A DNA stretch of 64,000 bases, taken from positions 1 through 64,000 of the forward strand of contig JAJDTU010000002.1 in the NCBI GenBank assembly GCA_022826965.1. Direction: 5' to 3'. Every line of letters starts with the position of its first letter. The stretch's first letter is position 1. The notes below the pieces were generated by a model. The model was not told where the DNA came from. It ran no database searches and saw nothing but the letters and a program-made list of their open reading frames with translations. The stretch comes from Dehalococcoidia bacterium. Its GTDB lineage: Bacteria > Chloroflexota > Dehalococcoidia > Bin125. This document shows positions 57,515 through 64,000 of this stretch, piece by piece. The translations under genes and the position numbers were made by a program.

Positions 57515-59936
57515 AGGCCTGGCCGCACCCTTTGCGGCCAAGCTGCTCGGTGATCTCGGCGCGGACGTGATCAAACTGGAGCCGCCCGAGGGCGACGCCG
57601 CCCGACGACGCGGCCCCTTCGCCGGCTCTGAGGACATCGAGGCCTCCGCGCCATTCCTCTACGCCAACACGTCGAAGCGCAGCGTGATTGTCGACCCCGC
57701 CGACCCCGACGATTTGGCGCTTCGGGCGCGACTGCTCGATTGGGCCGACGTGGTGATCTCACACGAGACCGAGCCGTCGCTGGCGGCGCGCGGACTCGGA
57801 TACCGGCAGCTCTCCGCGCGGAGGCCCGAAGTCATCCTCACGACCGTGACCGGCTTCGGCTCCGACGGCCCGTACGCCGACTGGCAGTGGAACCATCTCA
57901 CAGCCGGCGCGCTGGGCGGATTCACGTATCTCTGCGGTCGCGAGGATCGCGAGCCGCTGCAGCTCGGAGCTTCCGTCACCGAGACGCTGACCGGCGCCTA
58001 TGCCGCCGTCGCCACCCTGATCGCCGTCTACGCGGCACAGGAACACGGTCGCGGCGACCACGTTGACGTCTCAGTGATCGAAACCGCTGTGAATGCGGCT
58101 CTGCTGCCCGTCCAGCGTTATGACTACACCGGCAGCAGCGGCGCGCGGCGCGCCGACATCGGCCCGTCGCCATCGTTCATCCTGCCCACCTCCGATGGCT
58201 ATGTGGGCGCCAATGTGCTGACCCAGGCCCAGTGGGAGATGCTCTGCCAGTTTTTCGGCAAGCCGGAGTTCATCGAGGATCCGCTATTCGCCGACGGTTG
58301 GTCGCGGATGGAGAACTCTCGAGACCTGGCGACGCAGCTCGCAGAACAGACTCGACCGCGCACCGCCGACGATGTCTTCCACGACGCTCAAACCTGGCGC
58401 ATCCCCTTCGGTCTGATCCCAACCATGGCTGACGTCTTGAACCTGCTGCCCCATCGGGAGCGCGAGTTCTTCTTTAGCTTCGACCATCCACGCGCCGGTC
58501 GAGTGCGCATGCCCGGCATCCCCTGGATGTTCGGCGACGAGCGGCCTCTCGGGTCGCGAACGCCGTTACTCGGCGAGCACACCGACGACATCGCCGCCGC
58601 TTCCCTCTCCCCGCGCTCCGCGGAAGGAGACGCCGATCCTCTCCCCCTCTCCCCCCGCGCGGGGGGGGGAGTTGCGGACGGCTGTGGGGGGCTCCCCTCC
58701 CGACCCCTCGAGGGCCTTCGAGTCATCGACCTCTCGATGTTTATGTCGGGCCCGATGACCTCGCTCATCTTTGCCGACGGCGGCGCCGACGTAATCAAGG
58801 TCGAGTCGGTGCAGCGGATCGACGGCTGGCGGGCCGGCGGCGCGACCGACGACTTCTGGTGGGAGTGGGCGCCGCAGTTCAACTGGGTCAACCGAAACAA
58901 GCATGGGATCACGCTGAACCTGACCGACCAGCGCGGTTCCGACGTGATTCGGCACATGGTCCGTGAGGCCGACATCCTGGTCGAGAACTACACGCCTCGT
59001 GTGATGGGCAACTTCGGCCTCTCCTACGAGGAACTGCACGAGATCAATCCCGAACTGATCATGATCTCAATGCCCGGTTTCGGACTGACCGGGACGTGGT
59101 CGCACTACACCGCGTTCGCCAACACGACCGAGCAGATGTCGGGCCTGCCCCACCTGACCGGCTACGCCGACGACCAACCGATCTTTAGCGGCACGACCGG
59201 CGGCGATCCCCTGGCTGGAGTCATGGGCGCACTGGCGCTGCTCTCGGCGCTGGAGCGTCGGCGTCGGTTGAACGCGCAGGGCAAACCGGGCGGCTGTCAC
59301 ATCGACCTGTCGCAGACGGAGACCGCGACATCGTTCACGGGCGAGGCGGTCACGGCCTATTCGATCTCGGGAGAGGACCACGGACGGCGCGGCAACGATC
59401 ACCCGCAGATCGCCCCGCACAACACCTACCCGTGCGTGGACGATCACTGGATCGCCATCGCCTGCGAGACCGACGCGCAGTTCGCCGACCTGGCTCGGTT
59501 GGTGGGTCGGGACGACTGGGCCGGGCAGTACCCCTCATTCGCGGATCGGGACGCCGCCCGCGGCGAGATCGATTCGGCGATCGCCGAGTGGACGCGAAAC
59601 CGCGATGCGCGTCAGCTCATGCGCGAGTTGCAAGCCATGCGGATTCCAGCCGGAGCGGTCTACGAGGGCCGCGAACTGCTCGAGGACCAGCACCTGCAGG
59701 CGCGCGGCTTCTTCATCACGCAGCACCACACCTACGCCGGCGCTCGCCGCTATCCACTGCAGCCGTATCGGTTCGCCAACTGGAGCGGGCCCGAGATTGA
59801 TCGGCCGTCGCCGACGCTGGGCCGAGACACGCGCGAGGTGCTCGCCCGTCTGACGACCCTGACCGACGCCGAGGTCGATCAGATGGAAGCCGACAACGTG
59901 ATCGGGACGATTCCGCTCGGCGAGCGCGGCGACTAG
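57456..59936 (+). CDS. Fused double CaiB/BaiF CoA-transferase with repeat-derived linker
   Basis: An 826-residue protein of two CaiB/BaiF modules (about 10-378 and 417-826). The starts are DGLRVLDISEGLAAPFAAKL and EGLRVIDLSMFMSGPMTSL. In the second half Asp584 (TGGDPLAGVMGALAL) matches the catalytic Asp; in the first half the matching residue is Glu176 (SVTETLTG). The linker (about 381-419) is Pro/Ser/Gly-rich and encoded by palindromic C- and G-runs like the intergenic repeats of this window. ATG 57456 is used because of the TACCCT box; ATG 57471 is equally possible. The FAH gene follows after 39 bases. Confidence 0.87.
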   Translation: MGTGDMTTALDGLRVLDISEGLAAPFAAKLLGDLGADVIKLEPPEGDAARRRGPFAGSEDIEASAPFLYANTSKRSVIVDPADPDDLALRARLLDWADVVISHETEPSLAARGLGYRQLSARRPEVILTTVTGFGSDGPYADWQWNHLTAGALGGFTYLCGREDREPLQLGASVTETLTGAYAAVATLIAVYAAQEHGRGDHVDVSVIETAVNAALLPVQRYDYTGSSGARRADIGPSPSFILPTSDGYVGANVLTQAQWEMLCQFFGKPEFIEDPLFADGWSRMENSRDLATQLAEQTRPRTADDVFHDAQTWRIPFGLIPTMADVLNLLPHREREFFFSFDHPRAGRVRMPGIPWMFGDERPLGSRTPLLGEHTDDIAAASLSPRSAEGDADPLPLSPRAGGGVADGCGGLPSRPLEGLRVIDLSMFMSGPMTSLIFADGGADVIKVESVQRIDGWRAGGATDDFWWEWAPQFNWVNRNKHGITLNLTDQRGSDVIRHMVREADILVENYTPRVMGNFGLSYEELHEINPELIMISMPGFGLTGTWSHYTAFANTTEQMSGLPHLTGYADDQPIFSGTTGGDPLAGVMGALALLSALERRRRLNAQGKPGGCHIDLSQTETATSFTGEAVTAYSISGEDHGRRGNDHPQIAPHNTYPCVDDHWIAIACETDAQFADLARLVGRDDWAGQYPSFADRDAARGEIDSAIAEWTRNRDARQLMRELQAMRIPAGAVYEGRELLEDQHLQARGFFITQHHTYAGARRYPLQPYRFANWSGPEIDRPSPTLGRDTREVLARLTTLTDAEVDQMEADNVIGTIPLGERGD
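58600..58666. repeat. Palindromic repeat inside the CaiB fusion linker
   Basis: Nested inverted repeats CTTCC...GGAAG around CCGCG/CGCGG (58600-58626), then CCCCCC-GCGC-GGGGGG (58651-58666) amid CCCCTCTCCCC runs. The composition matches the CTCTCCC/GGGAGAG intergenic repeats at 11388 and 18276, but here it is read in frame as the linker. Confidence 0.5.
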
Positions 59937-59975
59937 CCTGCATGCGATCCTTCTGACGAACGAGAGGAGCGCGCA

Positions 59976-60860
59976 ATGCGCTTGGCAAGCTTTTCCTTTG
60001 AAGACACCCCGCGTGTCGGAGTCGTCGTTGACGACGAGATCGTCGATCTCTACCTCGCCGAACCCGAGGCGCCGACCGACATGTCCGAGTTCCTCGCGCT
60101 CGGCGAGAGAGGTCGCGTGATGGCCGAGTTCGCGGTCGAGCGGGGCGGCAACCGGCGACCGCTGTCGGACGTCGAGCTGCTCGCGCCGGTGCCGAACCCA
60201 CGCAAGTTCCTCGCCGTCGGACTGAACTACGGCGACCACATCGCCGAGACCGGCGCTCAGAAGCCGAGCATGCCAACCATCTTCACCAAGCAGGTGAGTT
60301 GCGTGCAGAGACCCGGCGGCGGCGTCCACATTCCGCTCGCCTCGAAGGCCGTTGACTACGAAGGCGAGCTGGGCATCGTAATCGGCGAGACCTGCCGCCA
60401 CGTCGCCGCCGATGAGGCCGAGTCCGTGATCGCCGGCTACACGATCGTCAACGACGTCTCGGTGCGCGACTTCCAGCGCCACACCCCGCAGTTCACAATG
60501 GGCAAGTCCTTCGACACCCACGGCCCGGTCGGACCGGTCATCGTCACTGGCGATGAGCTGGGCAACCCGCACGTGCTCGACATTCAGACGCACGTCAACG
60601 GCGAGCTGCGTCAGGACTCGAACACCAAGCACCTGATCTTCAACTGCTACGACATCGTCGAGTACGTCACTCAGGCGATGACCCTCGAACCGGGCGACAT
60701 CATCGCCACAGGCACGCCCTCAGGCGTCGCCGCGGCGATGACCCCCCCGCGCTGGCTCGTCGCCGGAGACACGGTCAGCATCACGATCTCCGGTATCGGC
60801 ACGCTCACCAACCCCTGCATCGCCGAACCGGAAACATCAAGCGACGAGGATCATCACTAA
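59976..60860 (+). CDS. Fumarylacetoacetate hydrolase family protein
   Basis: A 294-residue metal-dependent enzyme of the FAH superfamily, whose members cleave or isomerise C-C bonds in dioxo acids from aromatic degradation. The metal site fits Glu/Glu in VDYEGELGIVIG and Asp in NDVSVRDFQRH, with the segment KFLAVGLNYGDHIAETG and MGKSFDTHGPVGPVIV. GAGAGGAG stands before the ATG. It lies after the fused CaiB gene and may act on a related acid. Exact reaction not determined. Confidence 0.9.
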   Translation: MRLASFSFEDTPRVGVVVDDEIVDLYLAEPEAPTDMSEFLALGERGRVMAEFAVERGGNRRPLSDVELLAPVPNPRKFLAVGLNYGDHIAETGAQKPSMPTIFTKQVSCVQRPGGGVHIPLASKAVDYEGELGIVIGETCRHVAADEAESVIAGYTIVNDVSVRDFQRHTPQFTMGKSFDTHGPVGPVIVTGDELGNPHVLDIQTHVNGELRQDSNTKHLIFNCYDIVEYVTQAMTLEPGDIIATGTPSGVAAAMTPPRWLVAGDTVSITISGIGTLTNPCIAEPETSSDEDHH

Positions 60861-60891
60861 AGGCGAACGCCGTCGCTCCTGCGAGATAGCT

Positions 60892-60918
60892 GTCATTCCC
60901 GCGCAGGCGAGAGCCTGC
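60892..60918. repeat. GTCATTCCCGCGCAGGCG-type intergenic repeat
   Basis: GTCATTCCCGCGCAGGC followed by a GCAGGC/GCCTGC hairpin with a GAGA loop (60903-60918) is a fragment of the common GTCATTCCCGCG palindromic repeat. It lies just beyond the convergent ends of the FAH gene and the RelE-type toxin gene. Confidence 0.5.
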
Positions 60919-60921
60919 CCC

Positions 60922-61179
60922 TCACCCTCGGTTGATAACTCTCTCGTACTCGTCGTGGCGGCCGATCCAAATCCAGACATAGTCCTCGCCGTCCCGCACA
61001 GCCACAGCGCGATGATTACGGTCGACCCGTACCGTCCAGTACCCGCCGGCTTTCTTGATACGCAGCGATTGGTGAGACGGATTCTCCGTGAGCAACTGAT
61101 AGCCGCGATCAGCAAGTCGCTGAATCGGTTGCGGCAGTTCCCTGTAGGCAGCCCAGAAACTTGGTAACGCTCGATGCAC
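60922..61179 (-). CDS. RelE/ParE-type toxin
   Basis: An 85-residue protein with the RelE fold pattern: two helices (SFWAAYRELPQPIQRLADRGY), then strands LRIKKAGGYWTVRVDRNHRAVAV and VWIWIGRHDEYERVI. The last motif (HDEYERVI) is characteristic. Such toxins cut mRNA on the ribosome. The GTG start at 61179 touches the stop of the upstream small gene, giving antitoxin-toxin order on the minus strand. Confidence 0.82.
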   Translation of the reverse strand: MHRALPSFWAAYRELPQPIQRLADRGYQLLTENPSHQSLRIKKAGGYWTVRVDRNHRAVAVRDGEDYVWIWIGRHDEYERVINRG

Positions 61180-61404
61180 CTATGACTGCTCACCGACAGG
61201 CAGGTTGATGAGCAATCCCTTCTCCTTGTCTGCCTTCGCCCGCTCGACCAGAGAGTCGAGCGTTCCCCCCCTTGCGTCAGCAGCTATCTGTCGGTCCCAG
61301 TCATCCCAGGCGTCTTCACATTCGATCATCCAGTCGTGCAGTCGACCGCGATCTTCGCTGGACAGCGACACTATCGCTTGTTGAATCTCTTCGACAGTGA
61401 GCAT
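61180..61404 (-). CDS. Antitoxin of the RelE-type pair
   Basis: A 74-residue acidic protein beginning LTVEEIQQAIVSLSSEDRGRL, with W-rich middle (EDAWDDWDRQIAADARGG) and LDSLVERAKADKEKG. This matches the short antitoxins found with RelE/HigB-like toxins in cyanobacteria and Chloroflexi; there is no clear DNA-binding domain. GGAGG stands five bases before ATG 61404. Its stop is directly followed by the toxin start codon. Confidence 0.72.
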   Translation of the reverse strand: MLTVEEIQQAIVSLSSEDRGRLHDWMIECEDAWDDWDRQIAADARGGTLDSLVERAKADKEKGLLINLPVGEQS

Positions 61405-61446
61405 GATGGCCTCCGAAAAGTCGCGGTCTGGCCTCCCCAGGCGATG

Positions 61447-62046
61447 TCATCGTAGCGCTTCCGCCACTGGCGGCCACATACGAGCCAGGGCCGGCGTGCT
61501 CCCCGGCGGCGTGGGACGGGCGCTGTAGAAGCGATCCTCAGGTCGCGTGTAGAGCTGCACCAACGTCGGTCCGTCGGCCGCGAGCAATTCGTCGATCGCC
61601 GAGTCAAACTCCTCGGCGTCTCCAAACGACGCGGTCTGCGCGTAGCCGGCGCCCTCCGCCATCCGGGCAAAGTCGACCTGTTGCTGCGAAGGCAGCGGCT
61701 GCGAGCCGCTCGTCTCGTAGACGCCGTTGTGAATCACGATGTGCAGCAAGTTTGACGGTGCCGCGCCGGCGATCGTGCCCAGCGAACCGAGCTGCATCAT
61801 CAACGAGCCGTCGCCGTCGATCACCCACACGTCGCGCCCAGGCTGCGAGAGCGCCACGCCGAGTCCGAGCGCCGACGCGCCGCCCATGAACCCGATGCAG
61901 GCCAGGTTGAGGTCGTGCGGCGACTTTTGCCGCCAGGCCCCGTTGGCGGTCATCGTGCCGACGACGACCTGATTCTCCCGGCGACGCGCGAGAACGTCGA
62001 GAGCGGCGTCGAGCGACATGCGTTGGCGTTCGGTGTTGTCGGTCAT
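61447..62046 (-). CDS. TPP-dependent decarboxylase, beta (TPP-binding) subunit, sulfopyruvate/phosphonopyruvate type
   Basis: A 199-residue subunit with the C-terminal TPP-binding domain. The diphosphate and magnesium motif is VIDGDGSLMMQLGSLGTIAG with HNGVYETSGSQ after it. In comE-type sulfopyruvate decarboxylase and phosphonopyruvate decarboxylase this segment is nearly the same. It decarboxylates a 3-substituted pyruvate together with the alpha subunit encoded upstream. Its start overlaps that gene by four bases. The actual substrate (sulfo-, phosphono- or another pyruvate) is not clear from sequence. Confidence 0.82.
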   Translation of the reverse strand: MTDNTERQRMSLDAALDVLARRRENQVVVGTMTANGAWRQKSPHDLNLACIGFMGGASALGLGVALSQPGRDVWVIDGDGSLMMQLGSLGTIAGAAPSNLLHIVIHNGVYETSGSQPLPSQQQVDFARMAEGAGYAQTASFGDAEEFDSAIDELLAADGPTLVQLYTRPEDRFYSARPTPPGSTPALARMWPPVAEALR

Positions 62047-62549
62047 GATGTCGTCGTCCCTACCAGCAGGGCCACAGGGCCGTTGCGTTCGGCGGCCTCG
62101 TCGAAGGCCTCGGCGACACAATGCAGGTCGTCCGGTCCGTCGAGCAGGTGCGATGGGATGTCCAGCGTCTCGAGCAGCGGGCGACAGAGCCGGACCATGG
62201 ACGAGCCGTCTTGTTCCGGCTCCAGCTCCGGATCGCGGCCGAGCAGTCCGATCAGCAGCACGATCGGGAAGTGACCGTCGAGCGCGACCCCGCGCAGGTT
62301 GTTGACCGAGGCGTAGAGCCCGGCGTGCTGGATCTGCATCATCGGTCGCCGACCGCCGATGATCAGACCGGCAGAAACCGCGACCGCCTCGTCCTCGGTC
62401 GAGCAGTGAATCGTGCGGATTTCTTCGTCGTCCATCAGCAGGTCGAGCACCGTACGCTGATGCGTGTCGGGCACGAGCACCACGTCCTGCACGCCCGCTT
62501 CGCGGATCGCCGACAGCAGTTGGTCCGCCGGAATTGACTGAGCCGTCAT
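62043..62549 (-). CDS. TPP-dependent decarboxylase, alpha subunit, sulfopyruvate/phosphonopyruvate type
   Basis: A 168-residue subunit with the N-terminal pyrimidine-binding fold. The conserved glutamate fits CSTEDEAVAVSAGLIIGGRRP, followed by MQIQHAGLYASVNNLRGV, typical of comD-type sulfopyruvate decarboxylase alpha chains. GGAGG stands six bases before ATG 62549. It is translated together with the beta subunit. The gene is divergent from the redoxin gene with only about 40 bases between the starts. Confidence 0.82.
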   Translation of the reverse strand: MTAQSIPADQLLSAIREAGVQDVVLVPDTHQRTVLDLLMDDEEIRTIHCSTEDEAVAVSAGLIIGGRRPMMQIQHAGLYASVNNLRGVALDGHFPIVLLIGLLGRDPELEPEQDGSSMVRLCRPLLETLDIPSHLLDGPDDLHCVAEAFDEAAERNGPVALLVGTTTS

Positions 62550-62590
62550 AGGCTGCCTCCAACAACTCAGCGACATCTGCGCCGAACGCC

Positions 62591-63685
62591 ATGAATGATA
62601 CCGACGCCCCCACTGATCAAACAGAGGTGCCGGTAGACGATCAGGCGGACGGACTGCCGCACGAGAATCCCAATCGCCCGCGCGAGTATCACGGCGCGCG
62701 CACCGTGATCGCCGGCGCCGGCGTCGTCATCGCGGTGGCGGCCGCGCTCTGGCTGACGCTGCTGCAGCCGTCCAACGGCGGCGGCGAAGGCGTGGTCGAT
62801 CTGCCGTACTGGCTCCCGACCGAGAGTCGCGAGATCGGCTCCGACGTCGGCGATCTGGCCCCGGACTTCGATCTGGAGACGGTCGACGGCGGCCGCTTCC
62901 GGCTCTCGGACTGGCGTGGACAGCCGGTCCTGATCAACTTCTGGGCTTCCTGGTGCGGACCCTGCCGCCGCGAGGTCCCTGCGCTGATCCGCGCGCTTGA
63001 GCAGCATCAGGCAACCGGGTTCACGGTCGTCGGGATCAACATCGAGGAATCCACCTCGGTCGCGCAGAACTTCGTCAGCGAGTTCGGCATCGAGTACCCG
63101 GTGCCGATGGACTTCGACGGCGCGGTGTTCCGCGCCTACGGCGGCGGCGGTCCGAGCGGTCCGCCGCGTTCATTCTTCATCAATCCGGATGGGATGATCG
63201 TGCGGATCTGGGCAGGCCAGGCGCCGGATGACATCGTCGCCGAGCACACCCGCGAGTTCGCTGAGGCATACGCAACCAACCAGGTCGGACAGTTGCCGGG
63301 ACTGAAATCGCCGCCACCCGTAGAGGAAGGCGAAGATCTCGCGGTCGGCCCGGAAGTTGGCGCAATCGCGCCGGACATGCTGCTCTCCCCGAAACTGGAA
63401 CCCGACGGTCGCTGGCTGCTCAGCGCGGAACGCGGACGGAGCATCACCATCGCCATCGTGCCGCCCGGCTGTATGCGCTGCGGACGCGCGGTCGGCGCGG
63501 AGGAGGACGCGACCGAGGGCTCAGTCATCCTGCTTGGCGGTTCGGACGATGAGCAGGAAACAGAGCGGCTGGAACTGGCCTGGTCTGCCGACGTCGGTCG
63601 GCTCTTTGCGCCCAACGGCGACTTACAGTTGATTCAGATAGACGAGCGCGGTGTGATCGTCAGCATTTCGGGAATGCTCGAGTAG
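62591..63685 (+). CDS. Membrane-anchored TlpA/ResA-like thioredoxin with extra C-terminal CxxC domain
   Basis: A 364-residue protein. A hydrophilic tail of about 37 residues and one membrane helix (ARTVIAGAGVVIAVAAALWL) anchor it. The redoxin domain (about 80-230) contains APDFDLETVDGGRFRLSDWRG and the active site WASWCGPCRREVP with the cis-proline later in PRSFFINPDG. After a linker, a second region (about 255-364) again has CxxC (PPGCMRCGRAV) in a thioredoxin-like strand-helix setting. It probably reduces disulfides outside the membrane, as in cytochrome c maturation. Two redox centres in one chain are unusual for ResA. Confidence 0.86.
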   Translation: MNDTDAPTDQTEVPVDDQADGLPHENPNRPREYHGARTVIAGAGVVIAVAAALWLTLLQPSNGGGEGVVDLPYWLPTESREIGSDVGDLAPDFDLETVDGGRFRLSDWRGQPVLINFWASWCGPCRREVPALIRALEQHQATGFTVVGINIEESTSVAQNFVSEFGIEYPVPMDFDGAVFRAYGGGGPSGPPRSFFINPDGMIVRIWAGQAPDDIVAEHTREFAEAYATNQVGQLPGLKSPPPVEEGEDLAVGPEVGAIAPDMLLSPKLEPDGRWLLSAERGRSITIAIVPPGCMRCGRAVGAEEDATEGSVILLGGSDDEQETERLELAWSADVGRLFAPNGDLQLIQIDERGVIVSISGMLE

Positions 63686-63703
63686 ACGACAGCGAGGTCA
63701 CCG

Positions 63704-64000
63704 ATGGCCCAGTTCCGCACCATCATCAAGCACGGTTTCGAAGAGGTCGCCCACTGGCGAGACTCCAAAGCGGGGATCGAGGCGATCTGCGCGATTCACT
63801 CGACCGCTCGCGGTCCGGCGATTGGTGGCACCCGCTGGCAGCCGTATGCGGACGCCGAAGCGGCATTCAAGGACGTCCTCCGACTCTCCGAGGCGATGAC
63901 GCTGAAGTCATCGGCGGCGAAGCTCCCCTTCGGCGGCGGTAAAGCCGTCGTCATCGGCGACCCGGCGAACAAGACCGAAGACCAACTGCGCAGTTACGCC
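63704..64000 (+). CDS. Leucine/glutamate-type amino-acid dehydrogenase, N-terminal part (runs off right edge)
   Basis: The first 99 codons of a Glu/Leu/Phe/Val dehydrogenase. The segment RGPAIGGTRWQPYADAEAA, then DVLRLSEAMTLKSSAAKLPFGGGKAV contains the catalytic lysine region (LKSSAAK..GGGK) of the family and resembles leucine dehydrogenase more than glutamate dehydrogenase. It catalyses reversible oxidative deamination with NAD, supplying ammonium and keto acids. The gene begins 18 bases after the redoxin stop. Confidence 0.87.
   Translation, partial: MAQFRTIIKHGFEEVAHWRDSKAGIEAICAIHSTARGPAIGGTRWQPYADAEAAFKDVLRLSEAMTLKSSAAKLPFGGGKAVVIGDPANKTEDQLRSYA

Noticed and set aside
1-64000. CRISPR arrays, rRNA genes, tRNA genes, insertion sequences, prophage genes
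   Set aside because: I looked for regular spaced repeats, conserved RNA segments and transposase or integrase motifs and found none.

Overview
The window is one contiguous piece of a high-GC bacterial chromosome with no rRNA, tRNA, CRISPR array, transposase or phage gene that I can recognise. The gene content points to a soil or marine heterotroph of the Chloroflexota (SAR202/Dehalococcoidia-like), with an actinobacterium as the second choice. The reasons are the expansion of CaiB/BaiF CoA-transferases, crotonases, an F420-type LLM oxidoreductase, GMC oxidoreductases and amidohydrolases, lipoproteins with lipoboxes, a MEP-pathway ispG and a mycothiol-type DinB-family protein. The assignment is inferred from gene content, not from a phylogenetic marker.

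Layout. 1-1244: the 3' part of a UvrD-like helicase with unusual codon use. 1248-7942: CNNM/CorC-type membrane protein, HAD phosphatase, crotonase, a DUF4097 protein followed by a small class III nucleotide cyclase, an MFS transporter and an SDR. 8041-11332: FG-GAP lipoprotein, crotonase and type II haloacid dehalogenase. 11427-16742: a polar amino-acid ABC importer (binding lipoprotein, two permeases, ATPase) with a hicAB toxin-antitoxin pair between permease and ATPase. 16874-22514: amidohydrolase, an orphan small gene, crotonase, cytosolic alpha-carbonic anhydrase, type B carboxylesterase and a PIN/Phd toxin-antitoxin pair. 22658-38186: a catabolic island with an LLM oxidoreductase, a DinB-family protein, a pair of CaiB CoA-transferases, tandem GMC oxidoreductases, three tandem MFS carriers, a cyclase-family hydrolase and a fused double CaiB. 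38200-39839: PII and Amt ammonium transport. 39998-45147: fatty-acid synthesis (fabG, fabD, two KAS II genes, acyl carrier protein) and a small cupin-like protein. 45144-51869: a translation block (truB, rbfA, infB, nusA, proS). 51911-57514: small membrane protein, ispG, a BrnT-like toxin pair, nitroreductase, uppP, an acyl-CoA carboxylase subunit and a small orphan. 57456-64000: a second fused CaiB, FAH-family hydrolase, RelE-type toxin pair, two-subunit TPP decarboxylase, membrane-anchored redoxin and the start of a leucine-type dehydrogenase.

How the genes fit together. Much of the window is CoA-based catabolism of organic acids. MFS carriers and the ABC importer bring substrates in. GMC, LLM and SDR enzymes oxidise or reduce them, CaiB enzymes activate them as thioesters, crotonases and the carboxylase process the thioesters, and hydrolases of several families remove side groups. 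Ammonium uptake, amino-acid uptake and leucine-type dehydrogenase supply nitrogen.

The most interesting patterns are four. First, CaiB proteins occur as a degenerate half plus a catalytic half, once as two overlapping genes and twice as fusions; in one fusion the linker appears to come from a palindromic repeat. Second, TANNNT or GATANT boxes recur 6-7 bases before start codons (9 in one case), suggesting leaderless transcripts. Third, there are four small toxin-antitoxin-like pairs. Fourth, both clear lipoproteins carry long glutamine-rich linkers. No stretch longer than 300 bases lacks a gene; the longest gap (18095-18320) holds a composite palindromic repeat.
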